From Bacteroides sp. M10 (GTDB lineage Bacteria > Bacteroidota > Bacteroidia > Bacteroidales > Bacteroidaceae), in assembly GCF_014334015.1 (NCBI RefSeq), contig NZ_CP060488.1, forward strand, positions 1,632,501 through 1,696,500: DNA of 64,000 bases, given 5' to 3'. The notes beneath the pieces were generated by a model, which was not told the DNA's origin, ran no database searches, and saw only the letters and a list, made by a program, of their open reading frames with translations. Position 1 is the first letter of the stretch. The number at the start of each line of letters is the position of its first letter. Positions 54,709 to 64,000 of the stretch are shown here, piece by piece. A program made the position numbers and the translations under genes.

Positions 54709-55806
54709 ATGAAAAACTTAATACGAAATGTCTGGGTTTGCTTGGGGCTGATGGTGCTTCCCTTCACAGCCTCCGGACAACAAAAGGATAACATTACCTA
54801 TGTGCCGGCTCAAGAGCTTTTACTGGTAGGCAAAGCAACTACCGAAGGCGAATACTTCCATCGGGTAGATACAGCCAAGTATCGTACAATGCCTCCCACA
54901 GTGAAGAAACTATTCACAAACTCTGCCGGTCTGGCTATCTCTTTTACAACGAATAGCCCCGTCATAAAAGCCAAATGGACGGTTCCTGATAATTACCAGT
55001 TACCCAATCTGACGAGAGTTGCTCAGAAAGGTCTGGATTTGTATATCAAACGGGATGGAAAATGGCAATTTGCCGGAGTAGGGATACCGGGTGGTGTGAC
55101 TACGGAAAAAGTGCTTGTTGATAATATGGGTACGGAAGAGAAAGAATGCTTGCTGTATCTGCCTTTATATGATGAACTGAAAAGTCTGGAAATAGGTGTT
55201 TCTTCTGATGCACACATACGTAAAGGAGAAAATCCGTTCAAAGAAAAGATAGTGGTATACGGGTCCAGCATTTTGCAGGGAGCATCTGCCAGTCGTCCCG
55301 GGATGGCTTATCCGGCTCGTTTGTCCCGTAGCAGCGGATATAACTTTATCAATTTAGGATTGAGCGGAAACGGCAAGATGGAGAAAGAAGTTGCCGAGAT
55401 GTTGGCGGATATTGATGCAGATGCTTTCATTCTGGATTGTATTCCCAATCCTTCTCCCAAAGAGATAACCGACCGGACTGTTGATTTTGTAATGACGTTG
55501 CGCCAGAAGCATCCGGATACGCCTATTATTGTGATACAGACATTGATACGTGAAACAGGTAATTTCAACCAGAAAGCTCGTGAGAATGTAAAACGGCAGA
55601 ACGAGGCCATCGCTGAACAGGTAGAAGTATTGCGAAAGAAGAATGTCAAGAACCTGTATTTCATAAAAGAAGATCAATTCTTGGGAACAGACCATGAGGG
55701 GACTGTAGATGGGACCCATCCGAATGACTTGGGATTCGACCGAATGTTGAAGAAATATAAACCGGCTATCAGTAAGATTCTGAAGATCAAATTCAAGGCT
55801 GAATAA
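54709..55806 (+). CDS. Secreted SGNH-fold hydrolase (GDSL-like esterase)
   Basis: About 365 residues: a signal peptide (ending near TASGQQ), an N-terminal beta-sandwich (about 30-175), and a C-terminal SGNH domain with YGSSILQGA (nucleophile Ser187), GLSGNG (oxyanion Gly/Asn) and DGTHPNDLGF (Asp-x-x-His pair). The two-domain layout is that of Bacteroides carbohydrate esterases and sialate/acetyl esterase-like proteins, so de-acylation of a glycan is likely. An in-frame TTG at 54703 exists; the ATG at 54709 is preferred. A terminator follows. Confidence 0.88.
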   Translation: MKNLIRNVWVCLGLMVLPFTASGQQKDNITYVPAQELLLVGKATTEGEYFHRVDTAKYRTMPPTVKKLFTNSAGLAISFTTNSPVIKAKWTVPDNYQLPNLTRVAQKGLDLYIKRDGKWQFAGVGIPGGVTTEKVLVDNMGTEEKECLLYLPLYDELKSLEIGVSSDAHIRKGENPFKEKIVVYGSSILQGASASRPGMAYPARLSRSSGYNFINLGLSGNGKMEKEVAEMLADIDADAFILDCIPNPSPKEITDRTVDFVMTLRQKHPDTPIIVIQTLIRETGNFNQKARENVKRQNEAIAEQVEVLRKKNVKNLYFIKEDQFLGTDHEGTVDGTHPNDLGFDRMLKKYKPAISKILKIKFKAE

Positions 55807-55846
55807 CAGGAATGAAAGATTATAACAGAGACAGATAGAAAAAAAT

Positions 55847-55883
55847 AAAGGTCAATTCATGGGGGTGAATTGGCCTTTTTCTT
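55847..55883. terminator. Bidirectional intrinsic terminator
   Basis: A 13-bp stem (55847-55859 / 55866-55878, one G:T pair), a short loop and T-runs on both sides. It lies between the convergent SGNH hydrolase and GDPD genes. Confidence 0.8.
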
Positions 55884-55909
55884 TTGCAAATGTGTTAAGT
55901 TGTTATTGC

Positions 55910-56809
55910 TTATAGTTTTCTTAAACCTTTATTTTCTAAGTATTTGATTAATTCTTGAGGGCGATCAGTTTGTATCATAGTTGCCTTATGTTCCAGTATC
56001 CATCCCCAATGCTTTTCTTTCCCTTCCAGTAGGGCGTTTTCATCATCATGTCCACCGCATAGACTATCCCATAGAGTATTCATCCATACCCGACTACCAG
56101 ATTGTACAATTTTATCAATTACCTTTAAATTTGAAGTCTGTTCGTCTTTGAAGCAGAGTTCATAGGCTATTGGCGTAAAGTCTTTAATAAAACTTTCGGT
56201 CGCTTTTATATCTTCTTCTTTCCATAAATGAATGATAGGCATATAGAGCATATCGGTATTGTTTCCATATTCCTCTTGAACTTTCTCGACAGGATACCTT
56301 CCTTTTATAACCACTTGTTTTTCCATTCCACATTTTCGGATGATGGGAAGAATCTCCTTTATATATGTTCCACCTTTATCTATATTGACTAGAATACGAT
56401 CTTTACATGTCATTAATGCTTCTTCTAAAGTGGGTATGGATCGGCGGGTCTTTATACCGTTTCCACTTTTCAGCACAAATTGTTTTAGTTCTGTTGCCGT
56501 ATAGTTTTTAATGGCTCCTTTTCCTGTTGAAGTGCGGTCTAGCGTTGCGTCGTGCATACAAATAAAGTTGTTGTCTTTGGTTTGTTGAATGTCAAGTTCC
56601 ACCATGTCTGCTCCCATCGCGATGGCATTCTCTATACATTGTATGGAGTTCTCCGGAGCATTCCTCCAGTCGCCGCGGTGAGCTATAACAAATACATATT
56701 GAGAGTTCTTGTCGTGAAGATTCCTCAATAGTTTATCAATTCTGGATTCTGCTTCAGCAGATAATGAAACCAGAAGAACTGATAATAGAAATATAATTTT
56801 CCTTGTCAT
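55910..56809 (-). CDS. Glycerophosphodiester phosphodiesterase family protein
   Basis: A 299-residue exported GDPD with a signal peptide ending near LSAEAES. The family cleaves glycerophosphodiesters to glycerol-3-phosphate and an alcohol. The active-site set is complete: AHRGDW (His44, Arg45), APENS (Glu53), ELD (Glu71, Asp73) and MHDATLDRT (His86). The C-terminal part has IQTDRPQELIKYL, typical of the barrel end. Last gene of the minus-strand SusC/SusD operon; it shares ancestry with the next gene upstream. Confidence 0.92.
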   Translation of the reverse strand: MTRKIIFLLSVLLVSLSAEAESRIDKLLRNLHDKNSQYVFVIAHRGDWRNAPENSIQCIENAIAMGADMVELDIQQTKDNNFICMHDATLDRTSTGKGAIKNYTATELKQFVLKSGNGIKTRRSIPTLEEALMTCKDRILVNIDKGGTYIKEILPIIRKCGMEKQVVIKGRYPVEKVQEEYGNNTDMLYMPIIHLWKEEDIKATESFIKDFTPIAYELCFKDEQTSNLKVIDKIVQSGSRVWMNTLWDSLCGGHDDENALLEGKEKHWGWILEHKATMIQTDRPQELIKYLENKGLRKL

Positions 56810-56875
56810 ACGTGCTTTTCTTAAATAAAATGTTTTGATCTATATTTGGTACCTATGAAAAACTATCCTATAAAG

Positions 56876-57841
56876 TTATCTTAATCCTTTTTCTTTTAAA
56901 TAAGAGTTGACAAGATCAGAGTAATCAGTTTGCACAACTTCTATTTTGTTGTCTATAAAAGTTTGAAGGTGAGAATATTTACTATTCAGTAGATCGCTAT
57001 CCCAATCTAAATGATTGGCATAACCTACTAACTTGACATCTTTAATAGCTCCCATTAGTTCAGTGAGAGATGCATTGTCTATTCCGAATTGTACCATTTG
57101 TACTTTACTGTAATATTTGGCGAGGACTTTTACTTCTGCTGCTGTGGATACCCATGGAAAAGGAATGGCTCCAGGGTTAATAGTATTCATTTCTTCAATA
57201 TATGATGTGCTGGAACCAGTATAATAGCAAACCTGGTCGATCATCCCTTTTTCTGCAACCATTTTAATGATTTTACCTAAAAGCCCCTTCTCTTTTACAT
57301 CGACACAAACATAGATTTTGTCTTTTGCAGCATCCAATACTTCCTCAAGTGTAGGCACTTTGTATTCAGTGATACCTTTAGAACCTTTTAAAAAATATTG
57401 ATAAAGAGTTTGATAAGTCATATTGGCTACAGCACCAGTTCCGTTTGTTGTAGCATTAATGGTTGTATTGTGCATATTTACGATTATTCCGTCAGAAGTG
57501 GCTCTAGGGTCTATTTCAATCATATCAGCACCGACTTCTATTGCATATTGGATAGCGGGAATAGAATTTTCAGGTATTCCGTCACGTATTCCCTTATAGG
57601 TGTTGCTACGATGAGCGCAAGTCCACATTTTCAGACTTGTGTTGCTGGAAAGATTCTTTAAGTCGGTTGTTAAACTTTTAGTGTCAGGTTCTTCACCTGG
57701 ATCCTCCGGGTCTTCATTATCATCCGGAGGAGTCGGCTGATTTTTGTTTTCATATTCATCATTGGAAGAGCCACAACTGGTACACATCACTTGCCCGGAT
57801 ACGAGTAAGATGATTGCCAAAAGAAAAAATACTTTCTTCAT
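56876..57841 (-). CDS. GDPD-family lipoprotein, variant active site
   Basis: A 321-residue protein with a lipoprotein-like signal (Cys20 or Cys23), an acidic Pro/Glu/Asp linker (about 36-55) and a GDPD barrel. The catalytic His pair is kept (AHRSN, His77; NMHNTT, His124), as are Glu91, Glu109 and Asp111. However, the usual HRG is HRS and the usual HD is HN. This suggests altered substrate rather than loss of activity. The linker implies display on the cell surface. It is 66 bp upstream of the other GDPD gene and 69 bp after the PKD/propeller gene. Confidence 0.85.
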   Translation of the reverse strand: MKKVFFLLAIILLVSGQVMCTSCGSSNDEYENKNQPTPPDDNEDPEDPGEEPDTKSLTTDLKNLSSNTSLKMWTCAHRSNTYKGIRDGIPENSIPAIQYAIEVGADMIEIDPRATSDGIIVNMHNTTINATTNGTGAVANMTYQTLYQYFLKGSKGITEYKVPTLEEVLDAAKDKIYVCVDVKEKGLLGKIIKMVAEKGMIDQVCYYTGSSTSYIEEMNTINPGAIPFPWVSTAAEVKVLAKYYSKVQMVQFGIDNASLTELMGAIKDVKLVGYANHLDWDSDLLNSKYSHLQTFIDNKIEVVQTDYSDLVNSYLKEKGLR

Positions 57842-57910
57842 AGTCTTTTTATTTTATTTATTAGATAATTAGGATAGGCTATCGAAATAACCTATCCTGT
57901 TTAATTAAAG

Positions 57911-59596
57911 TTATCTTACTGTAGCAGTGTGCTGAGCATCTTTGGCACGCATTGGCCACCCTGTCGTTGGTAACCCTTTCACATATTTGGATGACAGGGC
58001 TACTAGTAAACTCTTTGATTCATCTTGAGTATTAGTGATCGCTACATAGATAGTACCGTCTGCATCCACTACCGGTGAACTCCAGAATTTGCCTTGTGTT
58101 GCAGCCCATTCGGATGCATAAGCACTTTCACTGTTAGCAATTGCTCCAGCTATATCAAGTACGGCAATAGCGTCGGTACCATTTGCGTCTAGGATATAGA
58201 AATTGCCACGTTCCGTACCGAACAAGATATGTCCATCCTTATCAATAACAGGAGTACTGCTGACACTTTCTGATATCTCATATTGCCATTTGATAGTTCC
58301 ACCTGCTGACAATGCAACAATTCCGCCAGGCATATCTCCCTGACTCTTCAATGAGGCATATACAGTGCCATCTGTGCCGATAACGACTCCTCCCTGATCT
58401 TGTTTGCCGGTATTCTCAATAGGGGTAGTCCAACGTACACTACCGTCACTGGCAACGGAATAGATGGTAGTAGTCAGATCAGATGTATAAATCATGCCAT
58501 ATACATTTCCTTCATTGTCTATGGCCATTGATGCATGACAGCCGCTGTTCAAACCACTGTCAAATGCTCTCCATGCCCATGGGCTGAAAGTATTGTCATC
58601 TTTAGCCATAGTAGCTTTGGCTACACCAAACATTCCGTAGTTGGTACACATGATATACATCATTCCTTGTTTGGAGATAACAGGACCTGCATAAACACCT
58701 CCGGCAGGACCGCTGGTACCATCTGCATTAGTTAAATAGCTAACGCGGTTTCCTGTTGTTTTGTCTATTGCAATCATTGAACCGGTGCTTCCCCCATTAC
58801 CACAGTATACATATTTATCATCAAATGCTGGTGACACACTACGCATTTTGGCATTGGCGGCGTTGCCTTTATTCCAAAAACCGGTAGTCGGATCATTGAA
58901 AGTAATCCATTTCTTATTTCCATCAGGATTGATAGCAAATAGTTTACCATTGCTTCCGTCACCTGTGCCAATGTAGATTGTGCCATCCGTATCTACAGAC
59001 GGTGTCATGTTTGAGCCTCCTGTTGCCTGCGCTCCCCAAGATGGATTAGTCATATCGAATGCCCATTTTTCAATACCTGAAGTTACATCATAACTATGTA
59101 ATATGTGGTCATTGCTATTGATGTAAACCGTTTTTTCATCAGGAGAAAGAGCAGCGGAATTGGAAACTAACTTAGCTAAATGAGTGGAGGAAGTCCATAG
59201 TAATGTGAGGTCTCCTTTTTCTACTACTTTATCGGTAATTTCAATTGTTTTCCGGTAGAGGTTCGATCTTCCACTGCTGTCGGTTATGGTCAAACTAACA
59301 ACAAATATACCTTTCTCATTGTACACGTGCTTCGGGCTTTCTTCGGTAGAAGTCGTTCCGTCCCCGAAATCCCATACATAAGTAAAGTTGCCACTACCTC
59401 CATAAGATGCGTTAGTGAATTGTATTTCACCTTCTATTTGCCCTCTTTCGGGAGAGATTGAGAAAGTTGCGGAAGGAATGTCTTTTCCGGCATTGTCTTC
59501 GTTGCTGCATGCGGCAAATAATAAGAGACAAACAATATATATGAACGGACATATCCGTACTTTATTTTTAATAGTTGTCATACACATAATAATCAT
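57911..59596 (-). CDS. PKD-domain / PQQ-type beta-propeller lipoprotein
   Basis: A 561-residue lipoprotein (lipobox LFAAC). After the anchor comes a PKD domain (about 42-125, FTYVWDFGDGTTSTEESPKH), then a long beta-propeller with repeats such as DGTIYIGTGDGSNGKLFAIN and DGHILFGTERGNFYILD (about 130-550), the PQQ-like/YncE type. The fold suggests a binding or scaffold protein at the surface rather than an enzyme. Its place after SusD corresponds to surface glycan-binding proteins. Three Met codons at the start allow starts at 59596, 59587 or 59581. Confidence 0.87.
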   Translation of the reverse strand: MIIMCMTTIKNKVRICPFIYIVCLLLFAACSNEDNAGKDIPSATFSISPERGQIEGEIQFTNASYGGSGNFTYVWDFGDGTTSTEESPKHVYNEKGIFVVSLTITDSSGRSNLYRKTIEITDKVVEKGDLTLLWTSSTHLAKLVSNSAALSPDEKTVYINSNDHILHSYDVTSGIEKWAFDMTNPSWGAQATGGSNMTPSVDTDGTIYIGTGDGSNGKLFAINPDGNKKWITFNDPTTGFWNKGNAANAKMRSVSPAFDDKYVYCGNGGSTGSMIAIDKTTGNRVSYLTNADGTSGPAGGVYAGPVISKQGMMYIMCTNYGMFGVAKATMAKDDNTFSPWAWRAFDSGLNSGCHASMAIDNEGNVYGMIYTSDLTTTIYSVASDGSVRWTTPIENTGKQDQGGVVIGTDGTVYASLKSQGDMPGGIVALSAGGTIKWQYEISESVSSTPVIDKDGHILFGTERGNFYILDANGTDAIAVLDIAGAIANSESAYASEWAATQGKFWSSPVVDADGTIYVAITNTQDESKSLLVALSSKYVKGLPTTGWPMRAKDAQHTATVR

Positions 59597-59610
59597 TTAA
59601 GGTTTTGTTA

Positions 59611-61005
59611 TTAATTTCCTGTATATCCCGCATATCCGGGATTTTGTGGGTAGGCTGCCGTACCGGCCATGTCAATCTCATCTTGCGGAATCGGATAATA
59701 CATCAGATAAGTACGACCATCAAGTGTTTCTAACAATTCTAAGCGATTCGTGCGTTTGATGTCTTGCCAGCGCATGCCTTCAGCATAAAATTCACGACGG
59801 CGTTCGTCCAAGATCAATGTCTGATATTCTTTGTCCGATAGAGCTTTGATTGCTGCTTCACTTGGAGCGGTAGTATATCTTTTTTTCATATATTCCACTA
59901 ATGTGGCGGCTCCGTTCGTTTTTCCGAGAGCTTCGGCTTTTACCAGATACATTTCTGAAATACGGGAGATTACTACCGGTGTGCAGGTATAATCTGACGT
60001 TTCCGCCAATTGATAAGTCCCATTCGGATATTTGATTACGCGGTTGGCATCTTGGCTGGTGAATGTGGCTTTTGACCGTACGTCTCCTTTGCGTGAAAGA
60101 GTATTATCATCAGCAAAAAGACTACTATAACACCAATCAGATGGAGCATAATTCCATGAACCGTCAGTGTCATTAACGTATAATGTGAAGTTTAGAGGAC
60201 TGGATGCTCTTGAATTATTAACATAGGCAAATATAATTTCCGGACTTGAACTTCCTGCAACCCAATTTTTAGAGAAATCCATAGCAGTGGATGCGAGCGA
60301 GAAACTAGAATTAGCTAATACTGCTTCTGCATAGTTTGCAGCATCCGTCATCTTGTTCTGGAAAAGAGCTACACGTGCAGCAAGTGCATTTGCTGCGTCA
60401 GAAGATACGTACCATTTGGAATCTGCTTTTGACAGTAAGCGAATAGCTTTACCCAAATCCTCTTCGATGAATGTCCATACTTCAGCTTCCGGAGAGATAG
60501 GAACCACCTCTTTTGAACGTTTACGCAGGATGGGGACATTTCCATAATGAGAGGCCAAACGATAATAAATAAATGCACGGAAATAGTAAGAGACACCACC
60601 TACTTTTTTCATAAGAGCACTTTCTTTGTTTTCGGAAGCTTCATAAGTTTCTACGAGAAAATTGACCTGATGTAATGTTGTAAATGAGTTTCTCCAAAAG
60701 GAGAGAATGTTAATTGCCTGATTGGTATACGAGGGAGACATTTCGCATGGGTCTGTAATTTGACCTCCTCCAGGACCTGCTTTGAAATTTTCCCCTTGTA
60801 TATCATCCAACCACCAGAAAGTAAATGTATAATTTTCCATAGTGGCGTATACTCCATTTAATAGCTTTTCGAGATCATCATCCGTCAAGGCTGATTGAGG
60901 AATTGCATGTCGGGGGCTGATGTCGTCCAGCCAGTCAGAACAGCTCGTGCCGAGTACAGTTATGGTCATTAAAACCAGAGTGAATAATAGTTTTATATTT
61001 TTCAT
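59611..61005 (-). CDS. SusD/RagB-family outer-membrane lipoprotein
   Basis: About 464 residues with a lipobox (TVLGTSC), the SusD N terminus (SDWLDDISPRHAIPQSALTD), TPR-like helices (VSYYFRAFIYYRLASHYGNVPI) and the C-terminal block LILDERRREFYAEGMRWQDIKRTNRLE (read as LILDERRREFYAEGMRW and its continuation). A frame to 61035 is open but overlaps the SusC gene; the ATG at 61005 gives the signal peptide. It works with the SusC upstream as the uptake pair of this locus. Confidence 0.95.
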   Translation of the reverse strand: MKNIKLLFTLVLMTITVLGTSCSDWLDDISPRHAIPQSALTDDDLEKLLNGVYATMENYTFTFWWLDDIQGENFKAGPGGGQITDPCEMSPSYTNQAINILSFWRNSFTTLHQVNFLVETYEASENKESALMKKVGGVSYYFRAFIYYRLASHYGNVPILRKRSKEVVPISPEAEVWTFIEEDLGKAIRLLSKADSKWYVSSDAANALAARVALFQNKMTDAANYAEAVLANSSFSLASTAMDFSKNWVAGSSSPEIIFAYVNNSRASSPLNFTLYVNDTDGSWNYAPSDWCYSSLFADDNTLSRKGDVRSKATFTSQDANRVIKYPNGTYQLAETSDYTCTPVVISRISEMYLVKAEALGKTNGAATLVEYMKKRYTTAPSEAAIKALSDKEYQTLILDERRREFYAEGMRWQDIKRTNRLELLETLDGRTYLMYYPIPQDEIDMAGTAAYPQNPGYAGYTGN

Positions 61006-61015
61006 ATCGTTAGTT

Positions 61016-64000
61016 TTAGAAGTTAATGCTTGCACCTATGATAAAACTCTTTAATGTGGCTTGTTCTCCGAAATCTGCTCCGTAGCTGTTGCCTGTCGGA
61101 TTACTTTCGTATGAGAATTCCGGATCATATCCGGAATATTTAGTCAGTGTAAAAAAATTGTCGAGAGAAACAAAGATGCGAGCTCCCGTTACATGTATTT
61201 TTGACAACAGAGAATGAGGAAGGCTATATCCCAATGTGATGGTTTTGAATTTGAAATAAGAAGCATCTTCCAGATAACGGGTAGAAACAAGATTGTTTCC
61301 GAAACCACCAGTGAACGTTCCTGCCAAAGTAGGGCGTGGAACAGTGTTACTGGTTCCTTCTCCCCTCCAGTAATGGTTGGCGGCATATTTTGATATGTTA
61401 TAGAACTGTTCCGAATCGACCAGTGTGCCATTTTTGTAACCTTTGATACTACTGGACGCCAAGCCGAGATGTTCCGTACCTTCTGTTCCCCCGCAGCCTT
61501 TCCACGCTGACAGGATTTTACCTCCGGCTGCAAATTGGCAGAAAATGGATAAGTCGAAGTTTTTCCAGTTCATAGTCGAAGTAATACCACCATAAATGTC
61601 TGGTGTAACCTTTCCTACATACATGCGGTCATCGTCTGTGATATCTCCATCATTGTTGTAGTCAAAGTACTTACAATCACCGGCACGTACTCCTTTAGCG
61701 TAGAGTTTGCTTGGTACTTCCTGGTCGGTTTGATAAATGCCATCTTGACGCAACATATAGAAAGCACTAACCGGTTTACCTACCATTAGAGCATGCATTA
61801 CTTTACCGGTATTGGCACCACCACCGTTGATTTTCATATCAAGTACTCCATCCAATGATAACAGTTTGTTTTTTGTATAGGAGAGGTTAGTAGCAAGCTC
61901 CCATTTAAAAGGACCATCGAATATTTTACCGCTCACCATCACTTCCAATCCTTTGTTCTCCAGCGAGCCGATATTGGCTGTCCGGGTAGTATATCCTGTT
62001 GTAGCAAGAGTACTGATATTATAAAGTAATCCGCTTGTCTTTTGATAGTATCCGTCTACAGATAGCGTCAGTCGTCCGTTGAATAGCTCTGCGTTGATTC
62101 CGACATTCACCTGATTAGCTTTCTCCCAGATAAGGTCCGCAGCATCTGCTCCGATTTTAAAACCGGATGAACCATTATAAGAATTTCCTCCCGAAGTTAC
62201 TAATGACATAGCTGCCCAGTTACTGATGCCATCCATACTGCCAGTCTTGCCCCAACTGGCGCGTAACTTTAAGTCATTCAGAGGCGTACCTTTAGGGAAA
62301 AATGGTTCGTTGATAATCCGCCACGCGAAAGAAGCAGAAGGAAATGTTCCATAACGTTTATCTTTTGAGAAACGTGAAGAACCGTCACGACGCATCGTTA
62401 CATTTAAGATATAGCGATTATCCCAATTCAGGGCGACACGTCCGAAATAAGATTCGAGTGCATATGCATTATATCCGATACTACCTGCGTAGATATTAGA
62501 ACCGGAATTTATCAGACCGAAGCTGGAAGAAGGATAAGCACCGTTTGCGTAATTATCACTATAAGCCCCAAAAGTTTCATAGTTATACTCTTCGTATGAA
62601 TGACCAAGCATTGCTGAATAAGTCAGTTTATCCCAACTATTTTCATACGAAATTACGTTGTCTATAACATATCGGTAGCTTACATTTTTCTGTTCGCTAA
62701 GTGCACCCCATCCTGCATTTTTTGAACGTGCGTCATGTTTCTCTGAAATTGTTTTCTTTTCTTCATCAAGAATACCGTATATGCTGAATGAGGGGGTGTA
62801 CTTGAGTCCTTTGATAGGAGTAATATCAAAACTAAGGGCAGCTACTCCTTGTTTTTTATGTACAGTCCAGTCTTCTTCATTAATCAGCATAACAGGATTA
62901 TGACGACATAATTCTGTTGACATCACTGTATAGCCTCCATCTTCCCGATAAGCTCCAATCCATGGTTGTTCTTCACGCGCAGTACGAATCACTTTCAAAC
63001 TGGTAGATGACTCTTCTACCTTATCAAAACGGCTGTAAGATCCCGTGAGGTTTAGATTCAGTTTAAACCATTTGTTCAGCTGATGAGTAAATTTTGCCCG
63101 TAGGTTGGTTTGCTGGAATCCGCTGGTGCGGATGATACCTTGTTGGTCGTTAAATCCCACAGAGGTGAAAAAGGTAGTTTTCTCATTACCTCCCGAGAGA
63201 TTGATAGATGCCGTAGTAGAGTGTGCTATATCACGTTGAATTAGTCCGAGCCAGTCTGTTTCGGTAATCCGGTCGGGGATAAAGAATGATTTTGTGTCCT
63301 TTTTCTGCACATTCCAATTATCTACGGCTGCTTGCATAGTACGAGCATATTCTGCTACATTTGCCATTGGTATATCGTTGGCAATCCATCCAAGGCTGTG
63401 GCGTACACTGGCATTTACGCGTGTTTTACTGTTGGTGTTCCCCGATTTTGTGGTGATGATGACAACACCGTTGTTAGCTCGCGAACCATAGATGGCAGCA
63501 GCTGAAGCATCTTTCAATACGTCCATGCGTTCGATGTCGTTGGGGTTTAGCATAGGCATTGATTCACTGGGAACTCCATCGACCACATACAATGGGGTGC
63601 TGTTACCTGTGATGGATGCAATACCACGTACCCGTACACTCGGTTGTTCACCGGGGGTACCGCTGGCAGAGGCTACATTTACACCAGGAGTACGACCTTG
63701 CAGCATCTTAGCTACATTGTAGTCACTGCCTTGATCCAGATCATCCACTTTCAGGCTACTGATAGAAGTGGTTACTAGTTTTTCGGACTGGGAGCCATAG
63801 CCGACTACAACTACCTCATTTAATGCAATGCTGCTTTCTTTCAAATATATTTTCAGATTGTTTTTATTGCCAGCTTTCACTTGTTGTGAGTCAAATCCAA
63901 TATAAGATACTGTTAGTGGTTGGTTAGGATCTGCTACAATGGTAAAGTTTCCGTTAATATCTGTAATGACTCCGGTTCCTTTTCCTTGCATGACATTGGC
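61016..64000 (-). CDS. SusC/RagA-family TonB-dependent transporter, 5' end outside window
   Basis: At least 991 residues are visible. The Met near 63991 is internal, since the frame stays open to the window end and the visible part begins inside the carboxypeptidase-like regulatory domain. The SusC signature (LNEVVVVGYGSQSEKL), plug (DGVPSESMPMLNPNDIERMD, GSRANNGVVIITTKSG) and barrel up to the final ...FIIGASINF are present. It is followed 10 bp later by SusD. It is not especially close to the SusC at 33817-36972. Confidence 0.95.
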   Translation of the reverse strand, partial: ANVMQGKGTGVITDINGNFTIVADPNQPLTVSYIGFDSQQVKAGNKNNLKIYLKESSIALNEVVVVGYGSQSEKLVTTSISSLKVDDLDQGSDYNVAKMLQGRTPGVNVASASGTPGEQPSVRVRGIASITGNSTPLYVVDGVPSESMPMLNPNDIERMDVLKDASAAAIYGSRANNGVVIITTKSGNTNSKTRVNASVRHSLGWIANDIPMANVAEYARTMQAAVDNWNVQKKDTKSFFIPDRITETDWLGLIQRDIAHSTTASINLSGGNEKTTFFTSVGFNDQQGIIRTSGFQQTNLRAKFTHQLNKWFKLNLNLTGSYSRFDKVEESSTSLKVIRTAREEQPWIGAYREDGGYTVMSTELCRHNPVMLINEEDWTVHKKQGVAALSFDITPIKGLKYTPSFSIYGILDEEKKTISEKHDARSKNAGWGALSEQKNVSYRYVIDNVISYENSWDKLTYSAMLGHSYEEYNYETFGAYSDNYANGAYPSSSFGLINSGSNIYAGSIGYNAYALESYFGRVALNWDNRYILNVTMRRDGSSRFSKDKRYGTFPSASFAWRIINEPFFPKGTPLNDLKLRASWGKTGSMDGISNWAAMSLVTSGGNSYNGSSGFKIGADAADLIWEKANQVNVGINAELFNGRLTLSVDGYYQKTSGLLYNISTLATTGYTTRTANIGSLENKGLEVMVSGKIFDGPFKWELATNLSYTKNKLLSLDGVLDMKINGGGANTGKVMHALMVGKPVSAFYMLRQDGIYQTDQEVPSKLYAKGVRAGDCKYFDYNNDGDITDDDRMYVGKVTPDIYGGITSTMNWKNFDLSIFCQFAAGGKILSAWKGCGGTEGTEHLGLASSSIKGYKNGTLVDSEQFYNISKYAANHYWRGEGTSNTVPRPTLAGTFTGGFGNNLVSTRYLEDASYFKFKTITLGYSLPHSLLSKIHVTGARIFVSLDNFFTLTKYSGYDPEFSYESNPTGNSYGADFGEQATLKSFIIGASINF

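Noticed and set aside
1..64000. CRISPR array, tRNA or rRNA genes
   Set aside because: No regularly spaced repeats of CRISPR size were seen; the only short array is the 8-bp one. No cloverleaf or rRNA-like sequence was recognised in the intergenic stretches. A tRNAscan or Infernal run would be decisive.

Overview
The window is chromosomal DNA of a gut-type Bacteroides. The evidence is two SusC/SusD loci, many lipoprotein signal peptides, numerous TAnnTTTG -7 promoter boxes (the Bacteroides sigma-ABfr type), serine-type sulfatases, and an erm(F) mobilizable element. I cannot name the species from the sequence alone.

Positions 1-22,900 are mostly core genome. There are three tandem S9 serine peptidases (the first cut by the window edge) with a small lipocalin-like protein, then ybeY with a nucleoside-recognition/SpmAB-like membrane protein on the minus strand. 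A plus-strand run follows: ruvB, a secreted esterase, a polysaccharide flippase, a DUF389 membrane protein and an S46 dipeptidyl-peptidase with the DPP7-type glycine. After these come an EamA transporter, a GH78 alpha-L-rhamnosidase, a DEAD-box helicase and a lipoprotein tyrosine phosphatase. A promoter-to-terminator unit with no long gene (19,287-19,446) looks like a small RNA or short-peptide gene.

Positions 22,984-49,474 form a polysaccharide utilization locus (PUL). On the minus strand, in transcription order: SusC, SusD, an unrecognised lipoprotein, three sulfatases, GH76 endo-alpha-1,6-mannanase and GH125 exo-alpha-1,6-mannosidase. Divergent on the plus strand are two further sulfatases, then a sixth sulfatase beyond an insertion, then a convergent TPR/transmembrane/HTH protein that may be the regulator. 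Together the enzymes suggest capture, desulfation and depolymerisation of a sulfated alpha-1,6-linked mannan. The substrate is an inference.

The insertion (about 40.2-46.2 kb) is a compact mobilizable element of about 6 kb. It carries a tyrosine integrase, a small DNA-binding protein, an 8-bp tandem repeat, a palindrome-rich oriT-like region, a MobV relaxase, erm(F) for MLS-B resistance and a secreted MORN/YwqK-like protein. It splits what was probably one run of three sulfatase genes.

Positions 49,600-55,900 hold a LOG protein / arabinose-5-phosphate isomerase-like SIS protein / PfkB kinase operon on the minus strand. An M16 peptidase, an AAA-ATPase-like/PD-(D/E)XK protein and a secreted SGNH hydrolase lie on the plus strand.

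Positions 55,910-64,000 hold the distal part of a second PUL-like operon on the minus strand: SusC (cut by the window end), SusD, a PKD/beta-propeller lipoprotein and two glycerophosphodiester phosphodiesterase-family proteins. It has no glycoside hydrolase in view, which suggests a phosphodiester-containing substrate.

I saw no tRNA, rRNA or CRISPR array. All searches were by eye, so weak promoters and divergent domains may be missed.
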